Origin: Pseudomonas putida
Lineage (GTDB): Bacteria > Pseudomonadota > Gammaproteobacteria > Pseudomonadales > Pseudomonadaceae
Assembly (NCBI RefSeq): GCF_002906855.1
Contig: NZ_MINI01000048.1
Location: 868,001 to 932,000, forward strand
Direction of reading: 5' to 3'
Length of the DNA: 64,000 nucleotides
Shown: piece by piece, positions 1-9,246 of the stretch
Position numbering within the stretch: position 1 is the stretch's first letter
Layout: every line of letters begins with the position of its first letter
The notes under the pieces: generated by a model
Told to the model about the DNA's origin: nothing
Seen by the model: only the letters and a program-made list of their open reading frames with translations
Databases searched by the model: none
Made by a program: the position numbers and the translations under genes

Positions 1-59
1 CCCGGCACGGTAACCAGTAGCAACTCCTACAGGGGACGCGCCAGACCTGGATATAGGGA

Positions 60-671
60 TTATTGCTGATCGTTGTAGTGGAACTTGGGCATTTCCCAAT
101 GGAAACGGATCGCCAGCAAGCGCACCAGGAAGCCACCGAACAAGGTCAGCAGCATCGCCTGCTCCGCCGGTAGCTTGAAGTACACGCAGCCCAGATAGAA
201 CCAGGCCGCCGCGAACGACACGCTGGCATACAACTCGCGACGGAACACCAGCGGAATGTCGTTGCAGAAGATGTCCCGCAGGATCCCACCAAACACCCCG
301 GTGATCACCCCGCTGATCGACGCCACCAGCATGCCCTGCCCCATCTCCAGCGCGGTCATGCAGCCAATCAGGGTAAAGGCCACCAGGCCCAAGGCATCCA
401 GCACCAGGAACAGCGAACGCAAACGTCGCATCATCGGCGCGATGAAAATCGTCAGGAGCGCGGCGCAGCTGGTCAATACCAGGTATTCCGGGTGCTTTAC
501 CCAAGTCAGCGGGTAATGCCCAAGCAGCACGTCGCGCACCGAGCCGCCACCCAGAGCGGTCACGCAGGCGATCAGCACCACGCCAAACCAGTCCATGCCG
601 CGGCGGCCGGCGGACAGGGCACCGGTCATGGCTTCGGCGGTAATGGCGATCAGGTAGAGCATCAACAACAT
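60..671 (-). CDS. TRIC/UPF0126-family cation channel-like membrane protein
   Basis: Predicted inner-membrane protein of 203 residues made of about seven hydrophobic segments. Two internally repeated motifs are visible, GGGSVRD in the first half and GGILRD in the second, the signature of the UPF0126 family, whose bacterial members are related to trimeric intracellular cation channels. The open frame extends upstream, but that part is arginine- and serine-rich and lacks the hydrophobic character, so I start at the ATG of MLLMLYL; the ATG three codons further in is also possible. The gene lies 3' of orn on the same strand with a gap of about 90 bases. Family assignment is strong; the transported ion is not established from sequence. 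Confidence 0.85.
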   Translation of the reverse strand: MLLMLYLIAITAEAMTGALSAGRRGMDWFGVVLIACVTALGGGSVRDVLLGHYPLTWVKHPEYLVLTSCAALLTIFIAPMMRRLRSLFLVLDALGLVAFTLIGCMTALEMGQGMLVASISGVITGVFGGILRDIFCNDIPLVFRRELYASVSFAAAWFYLGCVYFKLPAEQAMLLTLFGGFLVRLLAIRFHWEMPKFHYNDQQ

Positions 672-762
672 GGCGCGGGTCCGTGCGGGAAAGGCGCGCA
701 GTCTAACCAGTTGCCTGTGGCACCAAAAGAGGGCGCGAGCACAATATCTGCGCCCTTTCGAC

Positions 763-1305
763 TCACACCTTGATGAAATGCTCGCGGTAGTGACGCAGTT
801 CGGCGATCGACTCGCGGATATCGTCCAGCGCCAGGTGGGTGCTGCCCTTCTTGAAGCTGTCGCGCACATCCGGCGCCCAGCGTGCGGCCAGCTCTTTCAG
901 GGTGGAGACATCGAGGTTGCGATAGTGGAAGTAGTTTTCCAGGCCGCGCATGTGCCGATAGAGGAAGCGGCGATCCTGGCAGATGCTGTTGCCGCAGATC
1001 GGCGACTTGCCTTTTGGCACCCACTGCTCGAGGAAGGCGATGGTCTGCGCTTCGGCTTCGGCCATGCTGATCTTGCTGTCACGCACGCGCTGGGTCAGGC
1101 CCGAAGCGCCATGGGTGCGGGTGTTCCAGGCGTCCATGCGCGCCAGCACTTCGTCACTGTGGTGGATGGCGATCACCGGGCCTTCGGCCAGGGTGTTGAG
1201 CTCGCTGTCGGTGACGATGGTGGCCATCTCGATGATGACGTCGTGATCCGGATCCAGGCCGGTCATTTCCAGATCGATCCAGATCAGGTTCTGTGGATTC
1301 TGCAT
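763..1305 (-). CDS. orn: Oligoribonuclease
   Basis: DEDDh-type 3'-5' exoribonuclease of 180 residues that degrades 2-5 nt RNA fragments and the linear dinucleotide pGpG from c-di-GMP breakdown. Visible motifs are WIDLEMTGLDP near the N-terminus (first Asp/Glu pair), the central NSICQDRRFL (Asp) and HLALDDIRESI near the C-terminus (Asp of the last motif). Length matches the family. The start at MQNPQNL is preferred over an in-frame ATG nine codons upstream because Orn proteins begin right before the WIDLEMTGL strand. It is divergent from rsgA, as in other Pseudomonas genomes. Confidence 0.97.
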   Translation of the reverse strand: MQNPQNLIWIDLEMTGLDPDHDVIIEMATIVTDSELNTLAEGPVIAIHHSDEVLARMDAWNTRTHGASGLTQRVRDSKISMAEAEAQTIAFLEQWVPKGKSPICGNSICQDRRFLYRHMRGLENYFHYRNLDVSTLKELAARWAPDVRDSFKKGSTHLALDDIRESIAELRHYREHFIKV

Positions 1306-1446
1306 GAAGGGGCTCCTCGTATAGGCCGTCATATTAGCCTAGCGAGGCCAGCCTGCGCATGCGCGGCGCAAAGGTAACCAGAATGGTCAGCGAGCGGGCG
1401 TGCTAAACTGCCTGCCGTTTTCAACTTGCCCCACCTTGGAAGGTCC

Positions 1447-2478
1447 ATGGCCAAACGCCAGCTCAATCGTCGCCAGAACTGGCGTATCGAAAAAATCCAG
1501 AACGAACGCGCCGCTCGCGCCGCCAAACGCGAGCAGCACGCGCTGCAGGAACTGGAGGGCGGTGACCTGGGGCCGGAACAATTGGGCCTGGTGATCGCCC
1601 ACTTCGGTGTGCAGGTCGAGGTGGAAGCCCAGGACGGCGAAGCTGCTGGCCAGGTATTCCGCTGCCACCTGCGGGCCAACCTGCCAGCGCTGGTCACGGG
1701 CGACCGCGTAGTCTGGCGTGCCGGCAACCAGGGCATCGGCGTGATCGTCGCGCAGATGCCGCGCAGCACCGAGCTGTGCCGGCCGAACAACCACGGTCAG
1801 CTCAAGCCGGTCGCGGCCAACGTCGACCTGATCGTGATCGTCTTCGCCCCGGCGCCAGAGCCGCACCCGAACCTGATCGACCGTTACCTGGTGGCCGCCG
1901 AGCACGCCGGCATCCGCCCGCTGCTGCTGCTGAACAAGGCCGACCTGATCGACGCAGAGAACGGCCCGGGCCTGCACGCACTGCTCGAAGTCTACCGCGA
2001 CCTGGGCTACCCGCTGCTGGAAGTCTCCGCTCACCACGGCGACGGCATGCTGCGCCTGCAACAGATGCTCGACGGGCACATCAGCGTGTTCGTCGGCCAG
2101 TCGGGCGTGGGCAAGTCGTCGCTGGTCAACAGCCTGCTGCCAGAGGCCGGCACCCGCGTCGGCGACCTGTCCGAATGGTCTGGCCAGGGCCAGCACACCA
2201 CCACCACAGCGCGTCTGTATCACTTCCCCAACGGCGGCGACCTGATCGACTCGCCGGGCATCCGCGAATTCGGCCTCGGCCATGTCAGCCGCGACGACGT
2301 GGAAGATGGCTTCATCGAATTCCGCGACTTGTTCGGCACCTGCCGCTTCCGCGACTGCAAGCATGATCGCGAACCAGGCTGCGCACTGCTCAAGGCCCTC
2401 GAAGATGGGCGTATCAAGGCGCAGCGGATGAACAGCTACCGCTCGATCATCGCCAGCCTGCCGGAAGACAGCTACTGA
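1447..2478 (+). CDS. rsgA: Ribosome small subunit-dependent GTPase A
   Basis: Circularly permuted GTPase of 343 residues that assists late 30S subunit maturation. An OB-fold N-terminal part is followed by the permuted GTPase motifs in the expected order: LNKADLID (G4), then GQSGVGKSS (P-loop), then DSPGIREFGL (G3). The C-terminal zinc-binding segment with CRFRDCKH and a further Cys is present. The start at MAKRQLNRRQ is chosen because the basic N-terminus is typical; an upstream in-frame ATG adds only seven residues. It is divergent from orn and converges on motB across a hairpin at about 2528-2551. Confidence 0.97.
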   Translation: MAKRQLNRRQNWRIEKIQNERAARAAKREQHALQELEGGDLGPEQLGLVIAHFGVQVEVEAQDGEAAGQVFRCHLRANLPALVTGDRVVWRAGNQGIGVIVAQMPRSTELCRPNNHGQLKPVAANVDLIVIVFAPAPEPHPNLIDRYLVAAEHAGIRPLLLLNKADLIDAENGPGLHALLEVYRDLGYPLLEVSAHHGDGMLRLQQMLDGHISVFVGQSGVGKSSLVNSLLPEAGTRVGDLSEWSGQGQHTTTTARLYHFPNGGDLIDSPGIREFGLGHVSRDDVEDGFIEFRDLFGTCRFRDCKHDREPGCALLKALEDGRIKAQRMNSYRSIIASLPEDSY

Positions 2479-2527
2479 TCGCCAGGCAGTTTACCGCGGC
2501 CCGTGCCGGCCAGGATGGTTGAGGAAC

Positions 2528-2551
2528 CCTGGGGCGCTCTGCGCCCCCAGG
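2528..2551. terminator. Hairpin between convergent rsgA and motB
   Basis: A near-perfect inverted repeat (CCTGGGGCGC, loop TCT, GCGCCCCCAGG with one extra C) lies between the 3' ends of rsgA and motB. There is no clear T-run on either strand, so it is a probable but non-canonical bidirectional terminator. Confidence 0.55.
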
Positions 2552-2552
2552 C

Positions 2553-3587
2553 CTACTGATCCTTTTGCTCGTCCATCTTCAAAGTCCCATCCTCGAAGAT
2601 GTTGAGCTTTTGCCGCAGCTCACGCGGCTGCATCGGCGCGTGGGCCGCAGCATCCCCTGCCGCCGGCGCTGCCGGGGCCGCAGCCCCAGGCGCTGCACCG
2701 GCTGGCGGAGTCGGCTGGGCTGGCGCCTCGGGTGTACCCTGCTCACCCTCGATGTTGCGCTGCGCCTTCTTGGTCAGGACGATGATGTCGATACGCCGGT
2801 TGACCGGGTTGAACGGGTCCTTGCGATCGAACAACGACGACGAGGCATACCCCACCACCCGGGCCACCTGGCCATCCGGGTAGCCACCGGCAACCAAGGC
2901 TCGACGGGCAGCATTGGCACGGTTGGCCGAGAGCTCCCAGTTACCAAAGTCGCCAGTACCGGAGTACGGTTTGGCATCGGTGTGCCCACTGATACTGATC
3001 TTGTTCGGTACCGCTTTGATGGTGTCGGCCATGGCCAGCAGGATGTCTTCGAAATACGGCTGCAGGCGCGCACTGCCGATGTCGAACATCGGCCGGTTCT
3101 CGGCATCCATGATCTGGATGCGCAGGCCGTCCTGGGTAATTTCGAACAGGATCTGGTCCTTGAACTTCTGCAGTTGCGGGTTTTCCTCGACCTTGTTCTG
3201 CAGCTCCTGCAGCAGCAACTCGAGGCGCTCGCGCTCGACCTGCTCGGCCATGGTCTCGACCTGGTCCTTGTCCAGCTGGATGCTGGTGTCAGGCGTGGGC
3301 TCGGTCTTCTGCTCCGGGTTGATGGTCTTTTCCGGTGCGAGCTGCGGCGAGCCACCCAGGTCGATGATGTAAGGCGTGCCACTCTCGGAAAAACCGATCG
3401 GGTCCTTGAAGTAGCCGGCAATGGCGATCTTCTGTTCAGGCGTGGCTGTGGATAACAGCCACAGCACCAGGAAGAACGCCATCATCGCCGTGGCGAAGTC
3501 GGCAAAGGCGATCTTCCAGGCGCCGCCATGGTGCCCGCCACCGAAGCGCTTGACGCGCTTGATGATTATCGGCTGATTGTTCTCCAT
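2553..3587 (-). CDS. motB: Flagellar motor stator protein MotB
   Basis: Peptidoglycan-anchored half of the H+-driven stator, 344 residues. A basic cytoplasmic N-terminus leads into one membrane helix containing the proton-binding Asp (about D30, context AFADFATAMM). A long linker follows and then an OmpA-like peptidoglycan-binding domain with SGHTDAKPY and NWELSANRAN. The last 50 or so residues are a low-complexity Ala/Pro tail. It sits three bases downstream of motA on the same strand, so the two form an operon. Confidence 0.97.
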   Translation of the reverse strand: MENNQPIIIKRVKRFGGGHHGGAWKIAFADFATAMMAFFLVLWLLSTATPEQKIAIAGYFKDPIGFSESGTPYIIDLGGSPQLAPEKTINPEQKTEPTPDTSIQLDKDQVETMAEQVERERLELLLQELQNKVEENPQLQKFKDQILFEITQDGLRIQIMDAENRPMFDIGSARLQPYFEDILLAMADTIKAVPNKISISGHTDAKPYSGTGDFGNWELSANRANAARRALVAGGYPDGQVARVVGYASSSLFDRKDPFNPVNRRIDIIVLTKKAQRNIEGEQGTPEAPAQPTPPAGAAPGAAAPAAPAAGDAAAHAPMQPRELRQKLNIFEDGTLKMDEQKDQ

Positions 3588-3590
3588 GAC

Positions 3591-4442
3591 TCAGCGACCG
3601 CGAACCGCTTGTTCCAGCTCGGCAAAGCTTGGGCGATGCTTCGGGTACAGCACCTTGCGCCCGAACTCGACAGCCAGCGAAGGCGGCATGCCAGACGCCG
3701 AGGCCACCAGCGAGGCCTTGATAGATTCGTAGAGGTTGAGCTCTTCCTTGGCATCGTGCTCAAGGCACTTGGCCAGCGGGCCGAAGAAGCCATAGGCCGC
3801 GAGAATACCGAAGAAGGTACCGACCAGCGCCGCACCAACGTGCATACCGATGGCCTTCTGGTCGCCATCGCCGAGCGATGCCATGGTCACCACGATACCC
3901 AATACCGCCGCGACGATACCAAAGCCAGGCATGCCGTCGGCGATGCCGGTGACCGCATGCGACGGGTGCTCGAGCTCTTCCTTCATGCTCAGCAGTTCCA
4001 TGTCGAACAGGCCTTCGAGCTCATGGGGCGCCATGTTGCCGGTCGACATGATGCGCAGGTAGTCGCAGATGAACGCGGTCATGCGCTCGTCGCCCAGCAC
4101 CGCCGGGTACTTGGCGAAGATCGGGCTGGCGGCGGCGTCTTCGATATCGCTCTCGATCGCCATCATGCCTTCGCGACGGCTCTTGTTGAGGATCTCATAC
4201 ACCAGGCCCAGTACTTCCAGGTAGAACGTATGGGAAAAGCGTGAGCCAAACATCTTCATCGACTTCTTGATCACATGCATGGTCATGTAACCAGGGTTGG
4301 CCTGCATGAAGGCGCCAAAGGCCGCACCGCCGATGATCAGCACTTCGAACGGCTGGATCAGCGCCGCGATCTTGCCGTGGGAGAGTACATATCCGCCGAG
4401 CACGCTCGCGAATACGACGATGATGCCGATAATTTTAGCCAT
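3591..4442 (-). CDS. motA: Flagellar motor stator protein MotA
   Basis: Stator ring subunit of 283 residues, the usual length, with four predicted membrane segments (two near the N-terminus, two around the IADGMPGFGIVAAVLGIVV and GTFFGILAAYGFFGP stretches) and a large cytoplasmic loop between them that contacts FliG. The conserved prolines around the third and fourth helices are present. It is the first gene of motAB, divergent from the HDOD gene across about 130 bases that should contain both promoters. Confidence 0.97.
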   Translation of the reverse strand: MAKIIGIIVVFASVLGGYVLSHGKIAALIQPFEVLIIGGAAFGAFMQANPGYMTMHVIKKSMKMFGSRFSHTFYLEVLGLVYEILNKSRREGMMAIESDIEDAAASPIFAKYPAVLGDERMTAFICDYLRIMSTGNMAPHELEGLFDMELLSMKEELEHPSHAVTGIADGMPGFGIVAAVLGIVVTMASLGDGDQKAIGMHVGAALVGTFFGILAAYGFFGPLAKCLEHDAKEELNLYESIKASLVASASGMPPSLAVEFGRKVLYPKHRPSFAELEQAVRGR

Positions 4443-4572
4443 AGGATCAAAGCACTTGCTGTCGTGGTCAGGGAGAGGGACGGGAGCTTTAAAACTCTTC
4501 TTCTACTTATCGGCAGAACTGCGCCAGACTATAGCCACTAAAAGCGAAAAGCCAGTTCGGACTGATGTCAAA

Positions 4573-6108
4573 ATGCCAATGGAATCCAAGGTGCCCACTC
4601 AGAATCCGCGTACTGTAGAAGCCTGGGTCAAGCTGCTCGACGGTGTTCGTGTACCGGTCCCGAAGCAGAGCTACGACCGGGTCCTGAGCGCGATAAACGA
4701 CAATCGCCGCTCGTTGCGCGACATCGCTGAACTGATGCAAGACAGCCCCGCCCTGGTGTTGTCGGTGATGCGCGAGGCCAACCACCCCGCCAACGCCAGC
4801 CAGGCCGAGCCCGCCGAAAGCCTGGAAGTCGCCCTGAATCGCCTGGGCCTTGGGCGCAGCAAGGAACTGCTGATGCGCCTGCCGGCCCTGCCGGAAGGCG
4901 ACATTCCGCCGGTGCTGCGCCAGTTCCTGCTGATCAGCCAGCACGCCGCGCAACAGGCCAACGGTCTTTTTGCCAGCCGCCTGGCGCGACTGTGGCAGGA
5001 GATCCACTGGGGCAGCCTGCTATTCCTCGCCCCTCTGTGGCCGCTGGCCCTGGCGTACCCCAAGCTGCTGGACGCCTGGGAGCTGCGGGTCATCCACAAG
5101 GGCGAACCCGCGGCAGACGTGGAGCAGGAACTGTTCGGCGTGCGCATCTTCGCCCTGTGCCAGGCCATGGCCGAACACTGGCGCCTGCCCAAATGGGTGA
5201 CCCAAGGCTATCGCCTGCTGCTCGAAGAGCGCGACCAACTGGCCTTGGTACTGAGCATCGCGCGCGAAGAAGACCCGCTCAGCCAGCAGCATCACCTGGA
5301 CGAAGCACCCGGTTTGCGCCGCTGGTTCAACGAACCGGCCAATACTGTGCTGCTGGCCAACAACCTGGCGCTGGCGGCGCAGGTGGGCTGGGACAACCCG
5401 CATCTGCTGCGCTGGCAACTGCTGACCGCGCTGTACCTGCAGACCTCGCTGGAAGACGTGCAACAGCAGGTTCACCAACAAGCAGCGGCCAGTGCCCGGC
5501 GCCACGCCCGCCATGCCCTGTTCCACCCTGCCGAGGCGCTGATCTGGCCCTGGGACCAGCGTCGCCCGCACCCGGACATGCTCACCCCGCCACCGCCTTC
5601 CAGTGAAGCGCTTGGCCGCTGGCGCAAGCTGTGCCAGGAACTGCTGGCACAACCAAGCCCGTTCACCAATGCCGTCCACCTCGCCACCCACGCGTGCGAA
5701 GCGCTGAAAGCCTGCGGGATGCAGCGCATCATGCTGCTGAGCCTGGGCAAGACCGACGATTACCTGCGCGTGCAGCAGATCGCCGGCCTGCCCAAGGAAG
5801 CCGGGGGCATCGCTCTGGATATCGAGCAGAACAAGCTGCTGCAAAAGCTCATGAGCAAAGTCGGCCAGCTGCGCCTGACGCCCGAGAACCACGCCCAGTT
5901 CTCGGCTCTGCTGCCGGCACCGCTGCGTGCGCTGTTCCACAGCGAACACCTGTTGCTGCGCTCGCTGGCCGTCGGTGACCAGGTATTGATGCTGGCGGTG
6001 GCCGACCAGGGTGGCAAACCACTGGCCGATGTCAGCGTGCAGGCCTTCGGCAAGACTTCGCAATGTATCGAGCGTGCGCTGGCGGTGTTTGCCAACCGCG
6101 GCGCCTGA
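4573..6108 (+). CDS. HDOD-domain signalling protein
   Basis: Cytoplasmic protein of 511 residues. The N-terminal third has HDOD features (LRDIAELMQDSPALVLSVMREANHP followed by helical repeats); HDOD domains are relatives of HD phosphohydrolases that usually lack catalysis and act in signalling scaffolds. The C-terminal 150 residues have the alternating pattern of a GAF-like sensor domain. I start at MPMESKV (4573) because the upstream in-frame sequence overlaps the divergent motA gene and promoter region; a second ATG two codons later is an alternative. Its place beside motAB suggests, but does not prove, a link to motility control. Confidence 0.85.
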   Translation: MPMESKVPTQNPRTVEAWVKLLDGVRVPVPKQSYDRVLSAINDNRRSLRDIAELMQDSPALVLSVMREANHPANASQAEPAESLEVALNRLGLGRSKELLMRLPALPEGDIPPVLRQFLLISQHAAQQANGLFASRLARLWQEIHWGSLLFLAPLWPLALAYPKLLDAWELRVIHKGEPAADVEQELFGVRIFALCQAMAEHWRLPKWVTQGYRLLLEERDQLALVLSIAREEDPLSQQHHLDEAPGLRRWFNEPANTVLLANNLALAAQVGWDNPHLLRWQLLTALYLQTSLEDVQQQVHQQAAASARRHARHALFHPAEALIWPWDQRRPHPDMLTPPPPSSEALGRWRKLCQELLAQPSPFTNAVHLATHACEALKACGMQRIMLLSLGKTDDYLRVQQIAGLPKEAGGIALDIEQNKLLQKLMSKVGQLRLTPENHAQFSALLPAPLRALFHSEHLLLRSLAVGDQVLMLAVADQGGKPLADVSVQAFGKTSQCIERALAVFANRGA

Positions 6109-6152
6109 GCCTTGCGCTACAATCGCCTCTCTTTCCACACTGGAGAACGTGG

Positions 6153-6980
6153 ATGACTGACTTTTCCGGCCTGCCTTTGGTGATCGAAGCCGCAGACCTG
6201 CTGCCGCGCCTGGATTCACCCCAGCTGATCCTGGTCGACCTGAGCAGCGCCAACCGCTATGTCAGCGGGCACATCCCCGGCGCCCGCTTCGTCGAGGGCA
6301 AGCGCACCCAACTCGGCCAGCCTCCAGCGCCCGGCCTGCTCCCGGCCCTGGCCGATCTGGAAAAGCTGTTCAGCGAACTGGGCCACCGTGACGATGCCGT
6401 CTACGTGGTGTATGACGACGAAGGTGGCGGCTGGGCCGGGCGCTTCATCTGGCTGCTCGATGTCATCGGCCATTCGCGCTACCACTACCTCAATGGCGGC
6501 ATCCATGCCTGGCCAGCGGACAAGCTCTCCACTGACGTGCCAATGCCGGGCAACGGCCCTGTGCACCTGCAACTGCACAGCGAGCCGACTGCCACACGCG
6601 AATATCTGCAAAGCCGTCTGGGCGCCAATGACCTGGTGGTCTGGGATGCCCGCGGCCCGCAGGAATTCAACGGCGAAAAAGTCCTGGCCGCCAAAGCCGG
6701 GCACATTCCCGGCGCCGTCAATTTCGAGTGGACGGCCGGTATGGACCTCAACGACCATCTGCGCATCCGCAAGGACATCGCTGAAGTCCTGCAACAATTG
6801 GGCATCACACCTGACAAGGAAGTGATCACCCACTGCCAGACCCACCGCCGCTCCGGTTTCACCTACCTGGTGGCCAAGTCCCTCGGCTACCCACGCATCA
6901 AGGCCTATGCCGGTTCGTGGAGCGAATGGGGCAACCACCCGGACACGCCTGTCGAAGTTCAAGGACAATCAACTCAATGA
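6153..6980 (+). CDS. rhdA: Thiosulfate sulfurtransferase (rhodanese)
   Basis: Tandem-domain rhodanese of 275 residues. The N-terminal inactive rhodanese domain (DLSSANRYVSGHIPGA) is followed by the catalytic domain (DARGPQEFNGE). The active loop is CQTHRRSG, with the catalytic Cys that carries persulfide; the CQTH-type loop is that of Azotobacter/Pseudomonas RhdA. The start at MTDFSGL follows a GGAG-type site (tggagaacgtgg) at suitable spacing. The stop overlaps the psd start by four bases (ATGA), so the two are translationally coupled. Confidence 0.95.
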   Translation: MTDFSGLPLVIEAADLLPRLDSPQLILVDLSSANRYVSGHIPGARFVEGKRTQLGQPPAPGLLPALADLEKLFSELGHRDDAVYVVYDDEGGGWAGRFIWLLDVIGHSRYHYLNGGIHAWPADKLSTDVPMPGNGPVHLQLHSEPTATREYLQSRLGANDLVVWDARGPQEFNGEKVLAAKAGHIPGAVNFEWTAGMDLNDHLRIRKDIAEVLQQLGITPDKEVITHCQTHRRSGFTYLVAKSLGYPRIKAYAGSWSEWGNHPDTPVEVQGQSTQ

Positions 6981-7840
6981 AATCCCGTCTGTTCATCCTC
7001 AGCCAGTACCTGCTGCCGCACCACTTGCTGTCGCGCCTGGCTGGCTGCGTCGCCGAGTGCCGTGCGCGCTGGTTCAAGAACGCCTTCACCGCCTGGTTCG
7101 CCAAACGCTACCAGGTGAACATGAGCGAAGCGCTGGTCGAAGACCTCACCGCCTACGAGCACTTCAACGCCTTCTTCACCCGCGCCCTGAAACCAGGTGC
7201 ACGCCCGCTGGACGAAACCCCAGGCGCAATTCTCTGCCCGGCCGACGGTGCCGTCAGCCAGTTGGGCCCGATCGAACACGGTCGTATCTTCCAGGCCAAG
7301 GGCCACAGTTTCAGCGCGCTTGAGTTGCTCGGCGGTGATCCGGCACTGGCCGCGCCGTTCATGGGCGGTGAGTTCGCCACCATCTACCTGTCGCCGAAGG
7401 ATTACCACCGCGTGCACATGCCGCTGGCCGGCACCCTGCGTGAGATGGTCTACGTGCCGGGCCGCCTGTTCTCGGTCAACCAGACCACTGCCGAGAACGT
7501 TCCGGAGCTGTTCGCCCGCAACGAGCGCGTGGTGTGCCTGTTCGATACCGAGCGCGGGCCAATGGCCGTGGTCCTGGTCGGCGCCATGATCGTCGCTTCG
7601 ATCGAGACCGTGTGGGCAGGCCTGGTCACTCCGCCAAAGCGTGAGCTGAAGACCTTCCGTTACGACGAAGAAAGCCGTGCGCCGATTCACCTGGAAAAAG
7701 GCGCCGAACTGGGCCGCTTCAAGCTGGGTTCGACCGCAATCGTGCTGTTCGGGCCGGAGCAAGTGAAATGGGCCCAGACCCTGGGTGCAGCTTCGGCTGT
7801 GCGCATGGGTGAACTGCTGGCAACCCCTGCACAGGCTTGA
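6977..7840 (+). CDS. psd: Phosphatidylserine decarboxylase proenzyme
   Basis: Pyruvoyl-dependent inner-membrane enzyme of 287 residues that converts phosphatidylserine to phosphatidylethanolamine. Visible signature: CPADGAVSQLG and YHRVHMP (Asp and His of the self-cleavage triad) and the autocleavage site LGST near the C-terminus, where the Ser becomes the pyruvoyl group. The start overlaps the rhdA stop (ATGA). Transcription ends at the strong hairpin 7851-7887. Confidence 0.97.
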   Translation: MKSRLFILSQYLLPHHLLSRLAGCVAECRARWFKNAFTAWFAKRYQVNMSEALVEDLTAYEHFNAFFTRALKPGARPLDETPGAILCPADGAVSQLGPIEHGRIFQAKGHSFSALELLGGDPALAAPFMGGEFATIYLSPKDYHRVHMPLAGTLREMVYVPGRLFSVNQTTAENVPELFARNERVVCLFDTERGPMAVVLVGAMIVASIETVWAGLVTPPKRELKTFRYDEESRAPIHLEKGAELGRFKLGSTAIVLFGPEQVKWAQTLGAASAVRMGELLATPAQA

Positions 7841-7850
7841 TCCTGGCAAT

Positions 7851-7887
7851 AAAAAAGGCCCTGCATGCGCATGCAGGGCCTTTTTTT
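7851..7887. terminator. Bidirectional rho-independent terminator
   Basis: A perfect stem GGCCCTGCATGC/GCATGCAGGGCC is flanked by an A-run on the left and a T-run on the right, so it reads as an intrinsic terminator on both strands. It serves convergent psd (+) and serB (-). Confidence 0.95.
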
Positions 7888-7896
7888 AACGGCGGA

Positions 7897-9111
7897 TCAG
7901 CCGCGGGCGTCGCGGTCGCGCAGGCCCAGCAGGTACAGCACGCCATCCAGCCCCAGGGTGGAAATCGCCTGCTTGGCCGACTGGCGCACCAGCGGCTTGG
8001 CGCGGAAGGCCACGCCCAGGCCGGCCAGCGACAGCATTGGCAGGTCGTTGGCGCCATCGCCCACGGCGATGGTCTGTTCCAGCTGCAGGCCTTCTTCACT
8101 GGCCAGCTGTTGCAGCAGGTCGGCCTTGCGCTGGGCATCGACGATCGGCTCCACGGCCACGCCGGTCACCTTGCCATCAACCACTTCAAGTTCGTTGGCG
8201 AACACGTAATCGATGCCCAGGCGCGCCTGCACCTGCTTGGCGAAGTACGAGAAACCACCGGACAGGATGGCCGTCTTGTAGCCCAGGCGCTTGAGCTCGG
8301 CGAACAGGTTCTCGGCACCTTCGGTCAGGCGCAGGGAAGCACCGATCTCGTCGAGTACGCCGACATCCAGGCCCTTGAGCAGCGCCATGCGCTCCTTGAA
8401 GCTGGCGCGGAAGTCCAGCTCGCCACGCATGGCCCGCTCGGTGATTGCGGCAACCTGCTCACCCACGCCGGCGGCCTTTGCTAGTTCATCGATGACTTCA
8501 GCCTCGATCAGCGTCGAGTCCATGTCGAACACCGCCAGGCGGCGGTTGCGACGGAACAAGTCGTCCTTCTGGAACGCGATGTCGATGTTCAACTCTTCGG
8601 ACAACGCGAAGAACTCAGCACGCAGTGCCTGGGCGTCACTCGGCACGCCACGCACGGAAATTTCCAGCGCCGCCTTGCCCTTCTCGCTCGGAGCGCCCAG
8701 GGTGACCCGCGCCGACAGGCGCTCGATACGTTCGATGGTCAGGCCATACTGGCTGATGACGGCGCTGACCCGTTGCAGCTGCTCGGGGGTGATCTTGCGG
8801 CTGAGCAGGGTCGCGATATGTCGCGCCTCGCCCTGGGCATCGGCCCAATGCTGGTAGTCGGCTTCGGAGATCGGCGTGTAACGCGCTTGCAGGTTCAGCT
8901 CGTGGGCCTTGGACTGCACGCTCTGCAGCAGGCCGGTAGCCACTTCGTTATCCGGGATATCGACCAGGATGCCGAACGACAGGGTGCCGTGCATGACCGC
9001 CAGGCCGATGTCGAGGATGTTCACACCGCCCTGGAGCAGGACGCCGGTAATGGCGGCGGTGAGACCCGGACGGTCCTCACCGGTGATGTTGATCAGAACG
9101 ATTTCGCGCAC
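7897..9111 (-). CDS. serB: Phosphoserine phosphatase
   Basis: HAD-superfamily enzyme catalysing the last step of serine synthesis, 404 residues. Pseudomonas-type architecture: two N-terminal ACT-like regulatory segments (starting INITGEDRPG) followed by the phosphatase domain with the nucleophile motif FDMDSTL and the late motif VGDGANDLPML. I choose a GTG start (protein begins MREIVLIN) because the ACT domain begins there and a GGAG lies about 8 bases upstream; the frame stays open further upstream without family similarity. The gene converges on psd and is divergent from the AhpA-type gene. Confidence 0.93.
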   Translation of the reverse strand: MREIVLINITGEDRPGLTAAITGVLLQGGVNILDIGLAVMHGTLSFGILVDIPDNEVATGLLQSVQSKAHELNLQARYTPISEADYQHWADAQGEARHIATLLSRKITPEQLQRVSAVISQYGLTIERIERLSARVTLGAPSEKGKAALEISVRGVPSDAQALRAEFFALSEELNIDIAFQKDDLFRRNRRLAVFDMDSTLIEAEVIDELAKAAGVGEQVAAITERAMRGELDFRASFKERMALLKGLDVGVLDEIGASLRLTEGAENLFAELKRLGYKTAILSGGFSYFAKQVQARLGIDYVFANELEVVDGKVTGVAVEPIVDAQRKADLLQQLASEEGLQLEQTIAVGDGANDLPMLSLAGLGVAFRAKPLVRQSAKQAISTLGLDGVLYLLGLRDRDARG

Positions 9112-9246
9112 AACCTGGCTCCGACTTCGATGAAAAATGCGCATTCTACCGATTTTCCATGACCATCGGGCACCAACTCTACTTTGCCGACAAAACACTG
9201 CTCGCTATACTGCCCAACACTTTTATGCCATTAAGAGCCGCGCTCT

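Noticed and set aside
1..59. 3' end of another gene at the window edge
   Set aside because: The sequence is too short and shows no stop, motif or hairpin that I can assign.
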